8,634 nucleotides of DNA from Acidobacteriota bacterium (GTDB lineage Bacteria; Acidobacteriota; Terriglobia; Bryobacterales; JACQDG01): NCBI GenBank assembly GCA_016201195.1, contig JACQDI010000332.1:1-8634 (forward strand), read 5' to 3'. The notes under the pieces were generated by a model. The model made no database searches, was not told the origin of the DNA, and saw only the letters and a program-made list of their open reading frames with translations. Positions 1-6,048 of the stretch are shown one piece after another (position 1 is the first letter of the stretch; every line of letters starts with the position of its first letter). A program made the translations under genes and the position numbers.

Positions 1-1272
1 GCCTTGCTGGCGACGGGCGCCTACCCGGAGCGGACCGGAATCATCGCCGAGCGCTGGTACGACCGCCGGAGCGGGCGGGTCGTGACGGCGGTTGAGGATC
101 CCGTGCACCGGGTTTCGCCGCGGACTCTCTTCGGCGCCACGCTGGGCGATGAGTTGCAGTTCGCAACCGGGGGCCGCTCGCGGGTGGTGTCCATCTCGCT
201 GCGCGATCAGACGGCCGTGCTGCTGGGCGGGCGACGGCCGGCTGGGTGCTACTGGCTTGACGCGGCGGGACGGTTCGCGACCAGCCCCTACTATGCGGCC
301 GGGGCACCGGGCTGGGTAGCGGCTTTTGAGAAGACGCATCCCCCGGAGCGATTTCTGGCGCGGGCGTGGAAGGCTCTGGACGCCAAGGACGGCACGCCGC
401 CGCTCCAGGTCATCAACGGGAAGGAAGCGTACCTGGCCTCCCCGCTGGCCGTCGACGAGGAATTCGAATTTGCGCGCGACGCGGCGGCGGGAGAACAGCT
501 CGGGCAAAGGAGCTCGAGCGACCTGCTGATACTGAGCTTGTCTTCCTTCTACTTGCTCGGCCTGGAAGTGGGGGCCGACTCCCCGCTCATGCGCGACCTG
601 GTGCTGCGGCTCGATCGCGAGCTGGAGGGATTCCTGGCCTGGCTCGATGCGCGGCTGGGGGCCGATCACGTGTGGGTGGCATTCACGGCGACCCAGGGGA
701 TCGGGGAATCTCCGGAGACGTTGCGGGCGCGGGGGCTTCCGGCCGGGCGCGTCTCGGGCGAGGATATTGCTGCGGCCGTGAATAACCGGCTCTCGGCGGC
801 GTTTGGCCGGAACCGCTACGTGGAGAAGTACGTATTCCCCTCGCTCTACCTGCGCCGGGCGGCGGTGGAGCGGCTGGCGGAGGCGGCCCGCCTGGCAGGG
901 GAGGCGGCGTTGGGAGTGGCCGGGGTGGCCGGGTATTTCGTTCCCAACGGTCCGTCCAGCTTTCTCGCGCCCGAGAGCGCACAGCCGCTTGCCCGTTCCT
1001 GGGCTCCCGAGCGCGCGGGCGATGTGCTCCTTGCCTATCAGCCATACTACACCGAGCTGTTTGCCGGGGGGCGCGGCGTTTCCCCAGGATCATTCTACAA
1101 CTACGACACTCGCGTCCCGCTGATCTTCTACGGCGCTGCGTTCCGGGCGCAGGCGTTCGATGGCCCGGCGAGCGGCGCCGATCTCGCCCCCACGCTGGCC
1201 GCGGCGCTGGAGATCCCGCCGCCCAGCTCCTCCACCGGCCGCGTACTGGCCGAGGCCCTCAAGGACAAGTGA
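1..1272 (+). CDS. PafA-like alkaline phosphatase superfamily protein, 5' truncated, probably catalytically dead
   Basis: The reading frame is open from the first base, so the true start lies upstream; I estimate 70-110 residues are missing. The visible 423 codons follow the type I phosphodiesterase / PafA-like alkaline phosphatase layout. They show LATGAYPERTG and RWYDRRSG near the start, SPRTLFGATLGDEL around residue 40, SISLRDQTAVL around 65, YNYDTRVPLIFYG around 365-377 and a C-terminal DLAPTLAAALEI motif (residues counted from the TTG at base 4). Active family members are periplasmic two-zinc phosphatases. Here the usual ligand motifs are altered: StDxxGH reads SFYLLGL, TADHG reads TATQG, and THGS reads SPGS. 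Hydrolysis is therefore unlikely, although the frame is intact over its whole length. The gene overlaps pyrD by four bases, suggesting coupled translation. Family assignment is firm; function is unknown. Confidence 0.82.
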   Translation, partial: ALLATGAYPERTGIIAERWYDRRSGRVVTAVEDPVHRVSPRTLFGATLGDELQFATGGRSRVVSISLRDQTAVLLGGRRPAGCYWLDAAGRFATSPYYAAGAPGWVAAFEKTHPPERFLARAWKALDAKDGTPPLQVINGKEAYLASPLAVDEEFEFARDAAAGEQLGQRSSSDLLILSLSSFYLLGLEVGADSPLMRDLVLRLDRELEGFLAWLDARLGADHVWVAFTATQGIGESPETLRARGLPAGRVSGEDIAAAVNNRLSAAFGRNRYVEKYVFPSLYLRRAAVERLAEAARLAGEAALGVAGVAGYFVPNGPSSFLAPESAQPLARSWAPERAGDVLLAYQPYYTELFAGGRGVSPGSFYNYDTRVPLIFYGAAFRAQAFDGPASGADLAPTLAAALEIPPPSSSTGRVLAEALKDK

Positions 1273-2204
1273 CCTCCGGCGTGGATACCTCGGTCACATT
1301 TTGCGGTCTGACACTGCAGAACCCAGTGATCGCCGCCAGCGGCACGTTTGGGTACGGGATCGAGTTCGAGAAGGTGATCGAGCTGGACCGGCTGGGCGGC
1401 CTGGTGGTGAAGGGCCTGTCGCGGGAGCCGATGGCAGGCAACCCCGAGCCGCGCCTCTTTGAAACCGCTTCCGGGATGCTCAACTCGGTGGGCTTGCAGA
1501 ATATCGGGGTTCGCGCGTTTGTGGCCGAGAAGCTGCCCGCGCTCCAACGTTTCCACACCGCGGTGTTCGCCAACGTATTCGGCTACCAGGTAGAGGATTA
1601 CGTCGAGGTGGTGCGGGTGCTGGAAGACGCGCCGGGATTGGCCGGCTACGAGCTAAACGTTTCCTGCCCCAACACGAAGCGGGGCGGGATGCAGTTCGCT
1701 GCCGACCCGGCGCTGCTGGCGGAGGTGGTCGCGGCGGCGAAACAGGCCGCCCGGCGGCGCCCCCTGATCGTGAAGCTCTCGCCGAACGTGGGCGACATTG
1801 CGCTGATGGCGCGCGCTGCCGAGGGGGCCGGCGCGGACGCGGTTTCCCTGGTGAACACCTTCGTCGGCCTGGCGATCGACGCGCGCCGTCGCCGCCCGCG
1901 TCTGGGCGCTGGCTTCGGCGGTCTCTCCGGCCCGGCCATCAAGCCCATCGCCCTGCGCATGGTTTGCCAGGCGGCCCGGGCGGTGCGTATCCCGGTCATC
2001 GGATTGGGTGGCATTGCCACTGGTGAAGACATAGCCGAGTTTCTGCTGGCCGGGGCCACCGCCGTTCAGGTTGGCACCGCAACCTTCTGGGATCCCCAAT
2101 CGCCCCTGCGCATCGCCCGCGAATTCGAACGCTTTTGCGCCGAGCAGCACATCGCCCGGGCCCGCGACCTGATCGGCGGGCTCGAAATGGAGAACCGCAC
2201 ATGA
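1269..2204 (+). CDS. pyrD: Dihydroorotate dehydrogenase, class 1B catalytic subunit
   Basis: Oxidises dihydroorotate to orotate in the cytoplasm, the fourth step of pyrimidine synthesis, using FMN. The 311-residue product has the expected TIM-barrel motifs: LQNPVIAASGTFGYG (16-30), VVKGLS with Lys48, ELNVSCPNTKRGG (128-140) with Cys133 as catalytic base, VKLSPNV (168-174), GGLSGPAIKP (217-226) and IGLGGIATGEDI (244-255). Cysteine rather than serine at the base position excludes the membrane class 2 enzyme. The NPVxxASGTFGYG start and SCPN context favour class 1B, which normally needs the PyrK FAD/iron-sulfur partner; no pyrK is in this window. The GTG at 1269 overlaps the preceding stop (GTGA) with AGGA three bases upstream. 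A second in-frame GTG at 1281 is possible. The 3' end overlaps ridA by ATGA. Confidence 0.95.
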   Translation: MTSGVDTSVTFCGLTLQNPVIAASGTFGYGIEFEKVIELDRLGGLVVKGLSREPMAGNPEPRLFETASGMLNSVGLQNIGVRAFVAEKLPALQRFHTAVFANVFGYQVEDYVEVVRVLEDAPGLAGYELNVSCPNTKRGGMQFAADPALLAEVVAAAKQAARRRPLIVKLSPNVGDIALMARAAEGAGADAVSLVNTFVGLAIDARRRRPRLGAGFGGLSGPAIKPIALRMVCQAARAVRIPVIGLGGIATGEDIAEFLLAGATAVQVGTATFWDPQSPLRIAREFERFCAEQHIARARDLIGGLEMENRT

Positions 2205-2581
2205 AGCAAGTGATCGCCACCAAGAACGCGCCCGGAGCGGTCGGCCCTTACTCGCAGGCCATCGTCAGCAAAGGATTCGTGTTCGTGAGCGGCCAGATCC
2301 CGCTCGACCCCGCCACCGGCGCGCTAGTTGCGGGCGGCATCGCCGAGCAAACGGCCCGGGTGCTCGAGAACCTGGCCGCCGTCCTCGCCGCCTCGGGCTC
2401 CAGCATGGCGCAGGTCGTCAAGACCACCGTGTATTTGAAGGACTTATCCCAGTTTGCCGCGATGAACGAGGTTTTCGCCCGCTACTTCCCGTCGAATCCC
2501 CCGGCCCGCGCGGCGATCGAGGCGGCACGCCTGCCGCGCGATGTGATGGTGGAAATCGACGCCATCGCCGCGGTAGGTTAA
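2201..2581 (+). CDS. ridA: RidA family reactive intermediate/imine deaminase
   Basis: Hydrolyses reactive enamine/imine intermediates released by PLP enzymes, protecting cellular enzymes from damage; the family forms cytoplasmic trimers. The 126-residue length is typical. Characteristic segments are APGAVGPYSQA (10-20), FVSGQIPLDPATG (28-40), VYLKDLSQFAAMNEVF (77-92) and the signature PARAAIEAARLP (101-112) followed by VEIDAIA (117-123). Arg103 corresponds to the substrate carboxylate-binding arginine (Arg105 in E. coli RidA) and Glu118 to the conserved acid. The frame is open further upstream, but the ATG at 2201 gives the family length, starts exactly at the overlap with the pyrD stop, and has GGAG at 2189-2192, eight bases away. 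Being coupled to pyrD suggests joint expression with pyrimidine synthesis. Confidence 0.95.
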   Translation: MKQVIATKNAPGAVGPYSQAIVSKGFVFVSGQIPLDPATGALVAGGIAEQTARVLENLAAVLAASGSSMAQVVKTTVYLKDLSQFAAMNEVFARYFPSNPPARAAIEAARLPRDVMVEIDAIAAVG

Positions 2582-2590
2582 ACTAAGGGT

Positions 2591-2896
2591 ATGGCCGCCG
2601 CCCTCCAGATCGAGCTTCCGATGGACGCCATCGAGCGGCTGTGCCGCAAGTATCGGGTGGCCGAGCTGTCCGTGTTCGGCTCAGCCCTGCGTCCGGACTT
2701 TCGCAAGAATAGCGATATCGACCTGTTGGTAGCCTTCCGGCCCGAGGCCGAAATCGGGCTGATTGCATTCTTAGGATTTCAGCGAGAACTGTCTGAAACA
2801 CTGGGGCGAAAGGTCGACCTAGTTCCCAAGAACGGCCTAAAACCCCTCGTCCGCGACGAGATCCTGGCCCAGGCCCAGGTTCTTTATGCGGCCTGA
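2591..2896 (+). CDS. mntA: MNT-type nucleotidyltransferase, antitoxin of an MNT-HEPN (type VII) module
   Basis: A 101-residue minimal nucleotidyltransferase. Characterised MntA proteins neutralise the HEPN toxin by transferring AMP units from ATP to a tyrosine of its active-site motif. The canonical GSx10DxD signature is complete: Gly30-Ser31 in VFGSALR, then Asp42 and Asp44 in NSDIDLLV. A third acidic residue is plausible at Asp76 (RKVDLV). The N-terminal DAIERLCRKYRVAELSVFG is typical of this subfamily. The start at 2591 is nine bases after the ridA stop; AAGGG sits almost against the ATG, a poor spacing, so an alternative ATG at 2621 cannot be excluded, though the longer form matches family length. 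The 3' end overlaps the toxin gene by 11 bases. Confidence 0.9.
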   Translation: MAAALQIELPMDAIERLCRKYRVAELSVFGSALRPDFRKNSDIDLLVAFRPEAEIGLIAFLGFQRELSETLGRKVDLVPKNGLKPLVRDEILAQAQVLYAA

Positions 2897-3236
2897 GCGG
2901 CTCTATCTTGCCGACATTATCGAGGCTGCCGACGCCATCGCTGGCTATGTAGCCGGTCTCTCCCGGGAAGCATTCCTGGTCGATGATCTCTGCCGCAGCG
3001 CCACAGTATGGAGGATGATCATCATCGGAGAGGCTGCCGCTCATGTTTCCGAGGGCGTGCGAAAACGCCACCCGAACGTGCCCTGGTCCGACATCATTGG
3101 CCTGCGTCATATTGCAGTGCACGCCTACCATCATCTCGACTGGGGCACAGTGTGGACTTCAGCCACTCAAGAGGTTCCCGAGTTGCGGAAACAGATTGCC
3201 GCTATCCTTCAGGCCGAGTACCCCGGCAAGGAGTGA
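2886..3236 (+). CDS. hepT: HepT-like HEPN ribonuclease toxin (DUF86 family)
   Basis: A 116-residue all-helical HEPN protein. Family toxins are cytoplasmic RNases that act on RNA, in studied cases on tRNA, and are silenced by the MNT partner. The catalytic motif Rx4HxY is intact: Arg74, His79 and Tyr81 within LRHIAVHAYHHLDW. Tyr81 is the position modified by AMPylation in studied systems. The N-terminal YLADIIEAADAIAGYV and central VWRMIIIGEAAAHVS fit the DUF86 pattern. The ATG lies inside the antitoxin gene (overlap 2886-2896), with only a weak AGG upstream, so translation is probably coupled to it. The stop is three bases from the end of the opposing pnp gene. I see no frameshift or missing key residue, so the pair looks functional. 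Confidence 0.9.
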   Translation: MRPERLYLADIIEAADAIAGYVAGLSREAFLVDDLCRSATVWRMIIIGEAAAHVSEGVRKRHPNVPWSDIIGLRHIAVHAYHHLDWGTVWTSATQEVPELRKQIAAILQAEYPGKE

Positions 3237-3239
3237 CCC

Positions 3240-5363
3240 CTACGCTCTGGTCGGGGCTTCCTGGGACTTTTTCTTCTCGCGCTGCTCGCGAAGCACGGCC
3301 TTGCGGCTGAGCTTGATCTTGTTGCCTTCGAGCGCCAGGACCTTGACCAGGATCTGGTCGCCTTCCTTCAGCTCGTCGCGCACGTCGCGGATGCGGTGCT
3401 CGGCGACCTCGCTGATGTGCAGCAGGCCGTCGGTGCCGGGGAAGATCTCGACGAACGCCCCGAAATCGACCAGCCGCACCACTTTGCCGAGATAGGTCTT
3501 GCCCACCTCGGCCACGGCGGTGATGTCGCCGATCATCTGCATCGCCTTGTTGGCCGACGCCTCGTCGGCGGAGGCGATGTGGATGGTGCCGTCATCGGCG
3601 ACGTCGATCTTCACGCCGGTTTGCTCGATGATGCCGCGGATCACCTTGCCGCCCGGCCCGATGACTTCGCGGATCTTCGAGGTGGCGATGTTCATGGTGT
3701 AGATGCGCGGGGCATAGGGCGAGATCTTTACCCGCGGCTCGGCAATCGTCTCCGCCATCTTGTCCAGGATCTGAAGCCGGGCGGTGCGCGCCTGGTCCAG
3801 GGCCTTTTCGAGCACCGCCAGGGAGACGTTTGGCGTCTTGATGTCCATCTGCAAACCGGTGATCCCGGCGCGGGTCCCGGCCACCTTGAAATCCATGTCG
3901 CCGTAGTGGTCCTCAGCTCCGGCGATGTCGGTGAGGATGGCCACCTTGTCGCCTTCCTTCACCAAGCCCATGGCGATCCCGGCCACCGGGGACTTGAGGG
4001 GCACCCCGGCATCCATCAGGGTCAGCGTGGCCCCGCAGACGGTGGCCATGGAGCTGGAGCCGTTCGATTCCAGGATGTCGCTGACCACGCGGATGGTGTA
4101 GGGGAAGGTTTCCTCGTCGGGCAGCATGCGCAAAAGAGAGCGCTCGGCCAGTGCTCCATGGCCGATCTCCCGCCGTCCCGGCCCGCGCAGAAACCCAACC
4201 TCTCCAACGGAGAACGGCGGGAAATTATAGTGCAGCATGAAGCGTTTGAAGCTCTCTGCCTCCTCCAGCAATTCCTGGCGCTGGGCGTCTTCCTTGGTCC
4301 CCAGGGTGGCGGTGACCAGAGCCTGGGTTTCGCCGCGGGTAAACAGCGATGAGCCATGGGTCCGAGGCAGCACACCGACCTCGCAGGTGATGGGCCGGAT
4401 CTGGTCGAAGCCGCGGGCGTCGGGCCGGCGGCGCCGGTCGAGCACGTCCTCGCGGAAGATCTTCTCCTGGAGCGCCTCGAAGATCCTCTTGGCTTCCGGG
4501 GCCTTGTCTTCCTGCTCGGCGAGGGGCTCGAGGATTTGCTTTTTGATGGCCCGGACCTTGTCGTGGCTTTCCTGTTTGGGGTACTTGGCGGTGTCCAGGG
4601 CGTCGCGCAGCGTCGCGCCGTGCTTGGACTCAATCTCGGCCCACAGGGCTTGGTCGAGGACGGGGGGCGTTACGGCGCGCTTGGGCTTGCCGCACTTGGC
4701 GGCCAGGTCGTTAATGGCAGCGACGATCTTCTTGCAGTTGTCGTGGCCGAACTGGATGGCCTCGAGCATCCTGGACTCGGGCAGTTCGCTGGCGCCCGCC
4801 TCCACCATCACGATGCCTTCCGCGGCGGCGGCAACCACGATGTTCAGGTTGGAGTCCTTGATGGCGGCGTAGCTGGGGTTGGCGATCAACTGGCCGTCGA
4901 CCAAACCCACCCGCACGGCGGCGAGGGTGCGCAGAAAGGGGATGTCGGAGATGGCCAGCGCGGCCGAAGCCCCCACGATGCCGAGGACGCTGGGGTCAAA
5001 CTCCGGGTCCGCCGAGAGGACCATGGCGATGATCTGGGTCTCGCACCGGAAGCCGTCCGGGAACAGGGGCCGGATGGGGCGGTCAATGAGCCGGCTGGTG
5101 AGGATTTCCTTCTCGCTGGGCCGGCCTTCGCGTTTGATGTACCCGCCCGGGATGCGCCCGGCGGCATAGGTGTACTCCCGGTAATCTACCGTGAGCGGGA
5201 AGAAGTCGATGCCCTCGCGGCCCTCATGGGCGGAGGTGGCGGTCACCAGAACCACCGAGTCGCCGGAGCGCACCAGCACGGCGCCTCCGGCCTGTTTGGC
5301 AACTTTTCCAGTTTCCAGGATCAGTGTACGTCCACCGATTTCAATTTCGGTCGTGTGTGTCAT
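3240..5363 (-). CDS. pnp: Polyribonucleotide nucleotidyltransferase (PNPase)
   Basis: Phosphate-dependent 3'-5' exoribonuclease of mRNA turnover, cytoplasmic and trimeric, often bound to RNase E or Y degradosomes. The 707 residues match the usual ~700. Order of domains: first RNase PH core (about 1-145), helical linker (to about 310), second RNase PH core (about 315-545), KH domain with GxxG at 569-572 (IGPGGK), and S1 domain (about 620-690, with GKVVRLVDFGAFVEI). Catalytic features in the second core are present: Arg397-Arg398 in GPGRREIGHG, the Ser436-438 triplet, and Asp485 and Asp491 in EDHYGDMDFKVAG. The ATG at 5361-5363 has AGGAG (5375-5379) 11 bases upstream. It follows rpsO by 206 bases, the classical arrangement. 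No terminator is visible at its end, which abuts hepT. Confidence 0.98.
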   Translation of the reverse strand: MTHTTEIEIGGRTLILETGKVAKQAGGAVLVRSGDSVVLVTATSAHEGREGIDFFPLTVDYREYTYAAGRIPGGYIKREGRPSEKEILTSRLIDRPIRPLFPDGFRCETQIIAMVLSADPEFDPSVLGIVGASAALAISDIPFLRTLAAVRVGLVDGQLIANPSYAAIKDSNLNIVVAAAAEGIVMVEAGASELPESRMLEAIQFGHDNCKKIVAAINDLAAKCGKPKRAVTPPVLDQALWAEIESKHGATLRDALDTAKYPKQESHDKVRAIKKQILEPLAEQEDKAPEAKRIFEALQEKIFREDVLDRRRRPDARGFDQIRPITCEVGVLPRTHGSSLFTRGETQALVTATLGTKEDAQRQELLEEAESFKRFMLHYNFPPFSVGEVGFLRGPGRREIGHGALAERSLLRMLPDEETFPYTIRVVSDILESNGSSSMATVCGATLTLMDAGVPLKSPVAGIAMGLVKEGDKVAILTDIAGAEDHYGDMDFKVAGTRAGITGLQMDIKTPNVSLAVLEKALDQARTARLQILDKMAETIAEPRVKISPYAPRIYTMNIATSKIREVIGPGGKVIRGIIEQTGVKIDVADDGTIHIASADEASANKAMQMIGDITAVAEVGKTYLGKVVRLVDFGAFVEIFPGTDGLLHISEVAEHRIRDVRDELKEGDQILVKVLALEGNKIKLSRKAVLREQREKKKSQEAPTRA

Positions 5364-5399
5364 TGCAACGTGTTCTCCTGCGGGCTGCTTGGGCCACGG

Positions 5400-5441
5400 C
5401 GTCCCGGCGCTTGAAGTGTTCCCGGGACGGGCCTTCGCCCG
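5400..5441 (-). promoter_or_regulatory. Paired hairpins in the pnp leader
   Basis: In the rpsO-pnp spacer (5364-5569) there is a perfect 8-bp inverted repeat, CGTCCCGG at 5400-5407 with CCGGGACG at 5422-5429, separated by a 14-base loop. Adjacent to it, CGGGC (5428-5432) and GCCCG (5437-5441) form a 5-bp stem with a four-base loop. The two share bases 5428-5429, so they either compete or stack with the larger stem shortened. No T-run follows on the minus strand, so this is not an intrinsic terminator. In E. coli the pnp leader is a stem cleaved by RNase III and then destabilised by PNPase itself; by analogy this could be an autoregulatory leader, which is inference. The rest of the spacer shows no gene or clear promoter. 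Confidence 0.5.
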
Positions 5442-5569
5442 CTATGTCATTGGTATCTGCGAAATGGACCGAAAAGGCGGGAGGTTAGAGGCAACCAACG
5501 AGAACCGCAATCGGTACAACGACCGTCGAGGCTTCAATTCCCAATTTCAGAACCAATTCAGCGCAGCGG

Positions 5570-5839
5570 CTACCGGCGAATACCCAGGTTTTGAATCAAT
5601 GCCTTGTACCGCTCGGCGTCGTGCAATTTCAAATACGTCAACAGCCGGCGCCGTTTGCTCACCAGCATCAGCAATCCGCGGCGGGACCCGTGATCGCTCT
5701 GATGGGTCTTGAAATGGTCCGTCAGTTGCTGGATGCGCTCGCTCAACAGAGCGATTTGCACTTCAGGAGAGCCGGTATCCTTACCGTGGGTGCGATACTT
5801 GGTGATGGTACTCAGTTTTGCGTCTTTCGCCAGTGCCAT
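5570..5839 (-). CDS. rpsO: 30S ribosomal protein S15
   Basis: Small-subunit protein that binds the central domain of 16S rRNA and helps form the bridge to 23S rRNA. The product is 89 residues, exactly the common length. Diagnostic segments are HGKDTGSPEVQIALLSERI (18-36), the HQSDHGSRRGLLMLVSKRRRLL block (46-67) and LKLHDAERYKALIQNLGIRR at the C-terminus. The frame continues open far upstream, but that extension has no S15 similarity; ATG at 5837-5839 gives the family start MALAKDAK. The best ribosome-binding sequence, AAGGAG at 5854-5859, lies 14 bases upstream of the ATG, longer than usual. It precedes pnp on the same strand with a 206-base spacer. Confidence 0.96.
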   Translation of the reverse strand: MALAKDAKLSTITKYRTHGKDTGSPEVQIALLSERIQQLTDHFKTHQSDHGSRRGLLMLVSKRRRLLTYLKLHDAERYKALIQNLGIRR

Positions 5840-6048
5840 TCTGTGGTTCTGCACTCCTTCTCTTCTATCTCGCTTGGATACGTTTATTAGGATAACACAG
5901 GAAAGGGGGATTCGGGTGTAAAACAAATGGCTAGAATCCGGTAGTGGGTCATCGGTTTGCCTTTGGCCTCTTGCATCGCTCCAGGGAGGCCGGACTTCGA
6001 TTCCGACAATTCGTGCCGAGGTGAGCGGGTGTGTAACCCGACCACGGT
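5840..6048. other. Spacer between rpsO and the winged-helix/TolB gene
   Basis: This 209-base spacer holds no convincing gene. It contains two inverted repeats. One is GGCCTC (5965-5970) with GAGGCC (5986-5991), six base pairs around a 15-base loop, extendable by wobble pairs only in plus-strand RNA. The other is CGGGT (6026-6030) with ACCCG (6036-6040), five base pairs around a five-base loop, located just past the stop of the minus-strand regulator gene. Neither is followed by a T-run on the minus strand, so neither is called as an intrinsic terminator. Either could contribute to 3'-end formation of the upstream gene or to the rpsO leader. Confidence 0.35.
5892..5922 (-). promoter_or_regulatory. 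Possible rpsO promoter
   Basis: Reading the minus strand upstream of rpsO, TTTACA (5917-5922, five of six matches to TTGACA) is followed after 19 bases by TGTTAT (5892-5897, four of six matches to TATAAT). The region is AT-rich compared with its surroundings and would give a leader of roughly 45 bases. The spacing is long and the -10 is weak, so this is only a candidate. Confidence 0.25.

Noticed and set aside
4356..5414. Long plus-strand open frames opposite pnp (for example 4356-5414 and 3396-4352)
   Set aside because: They lie wholly or almost wholly antisense to an unambiguous PNPase, are low in complexity (Gly, Asp, Val, His rich) and match the shadow of GC-rich codons.
5985..6010. tRNA-like T-arm (CGGA, seven-base loop, TCCG)
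   Set aside because: The loop does not carry TTCRANY in the correct register, and no anticodon arm, acceptor stem or CCA can be placed around it.
6020..6048. Intrinsic terminator after the TolB-propeller gene
   Set aside because: The CGGGT/ACCCG stem has only five pairs and no T-run follows it on the minus strand.
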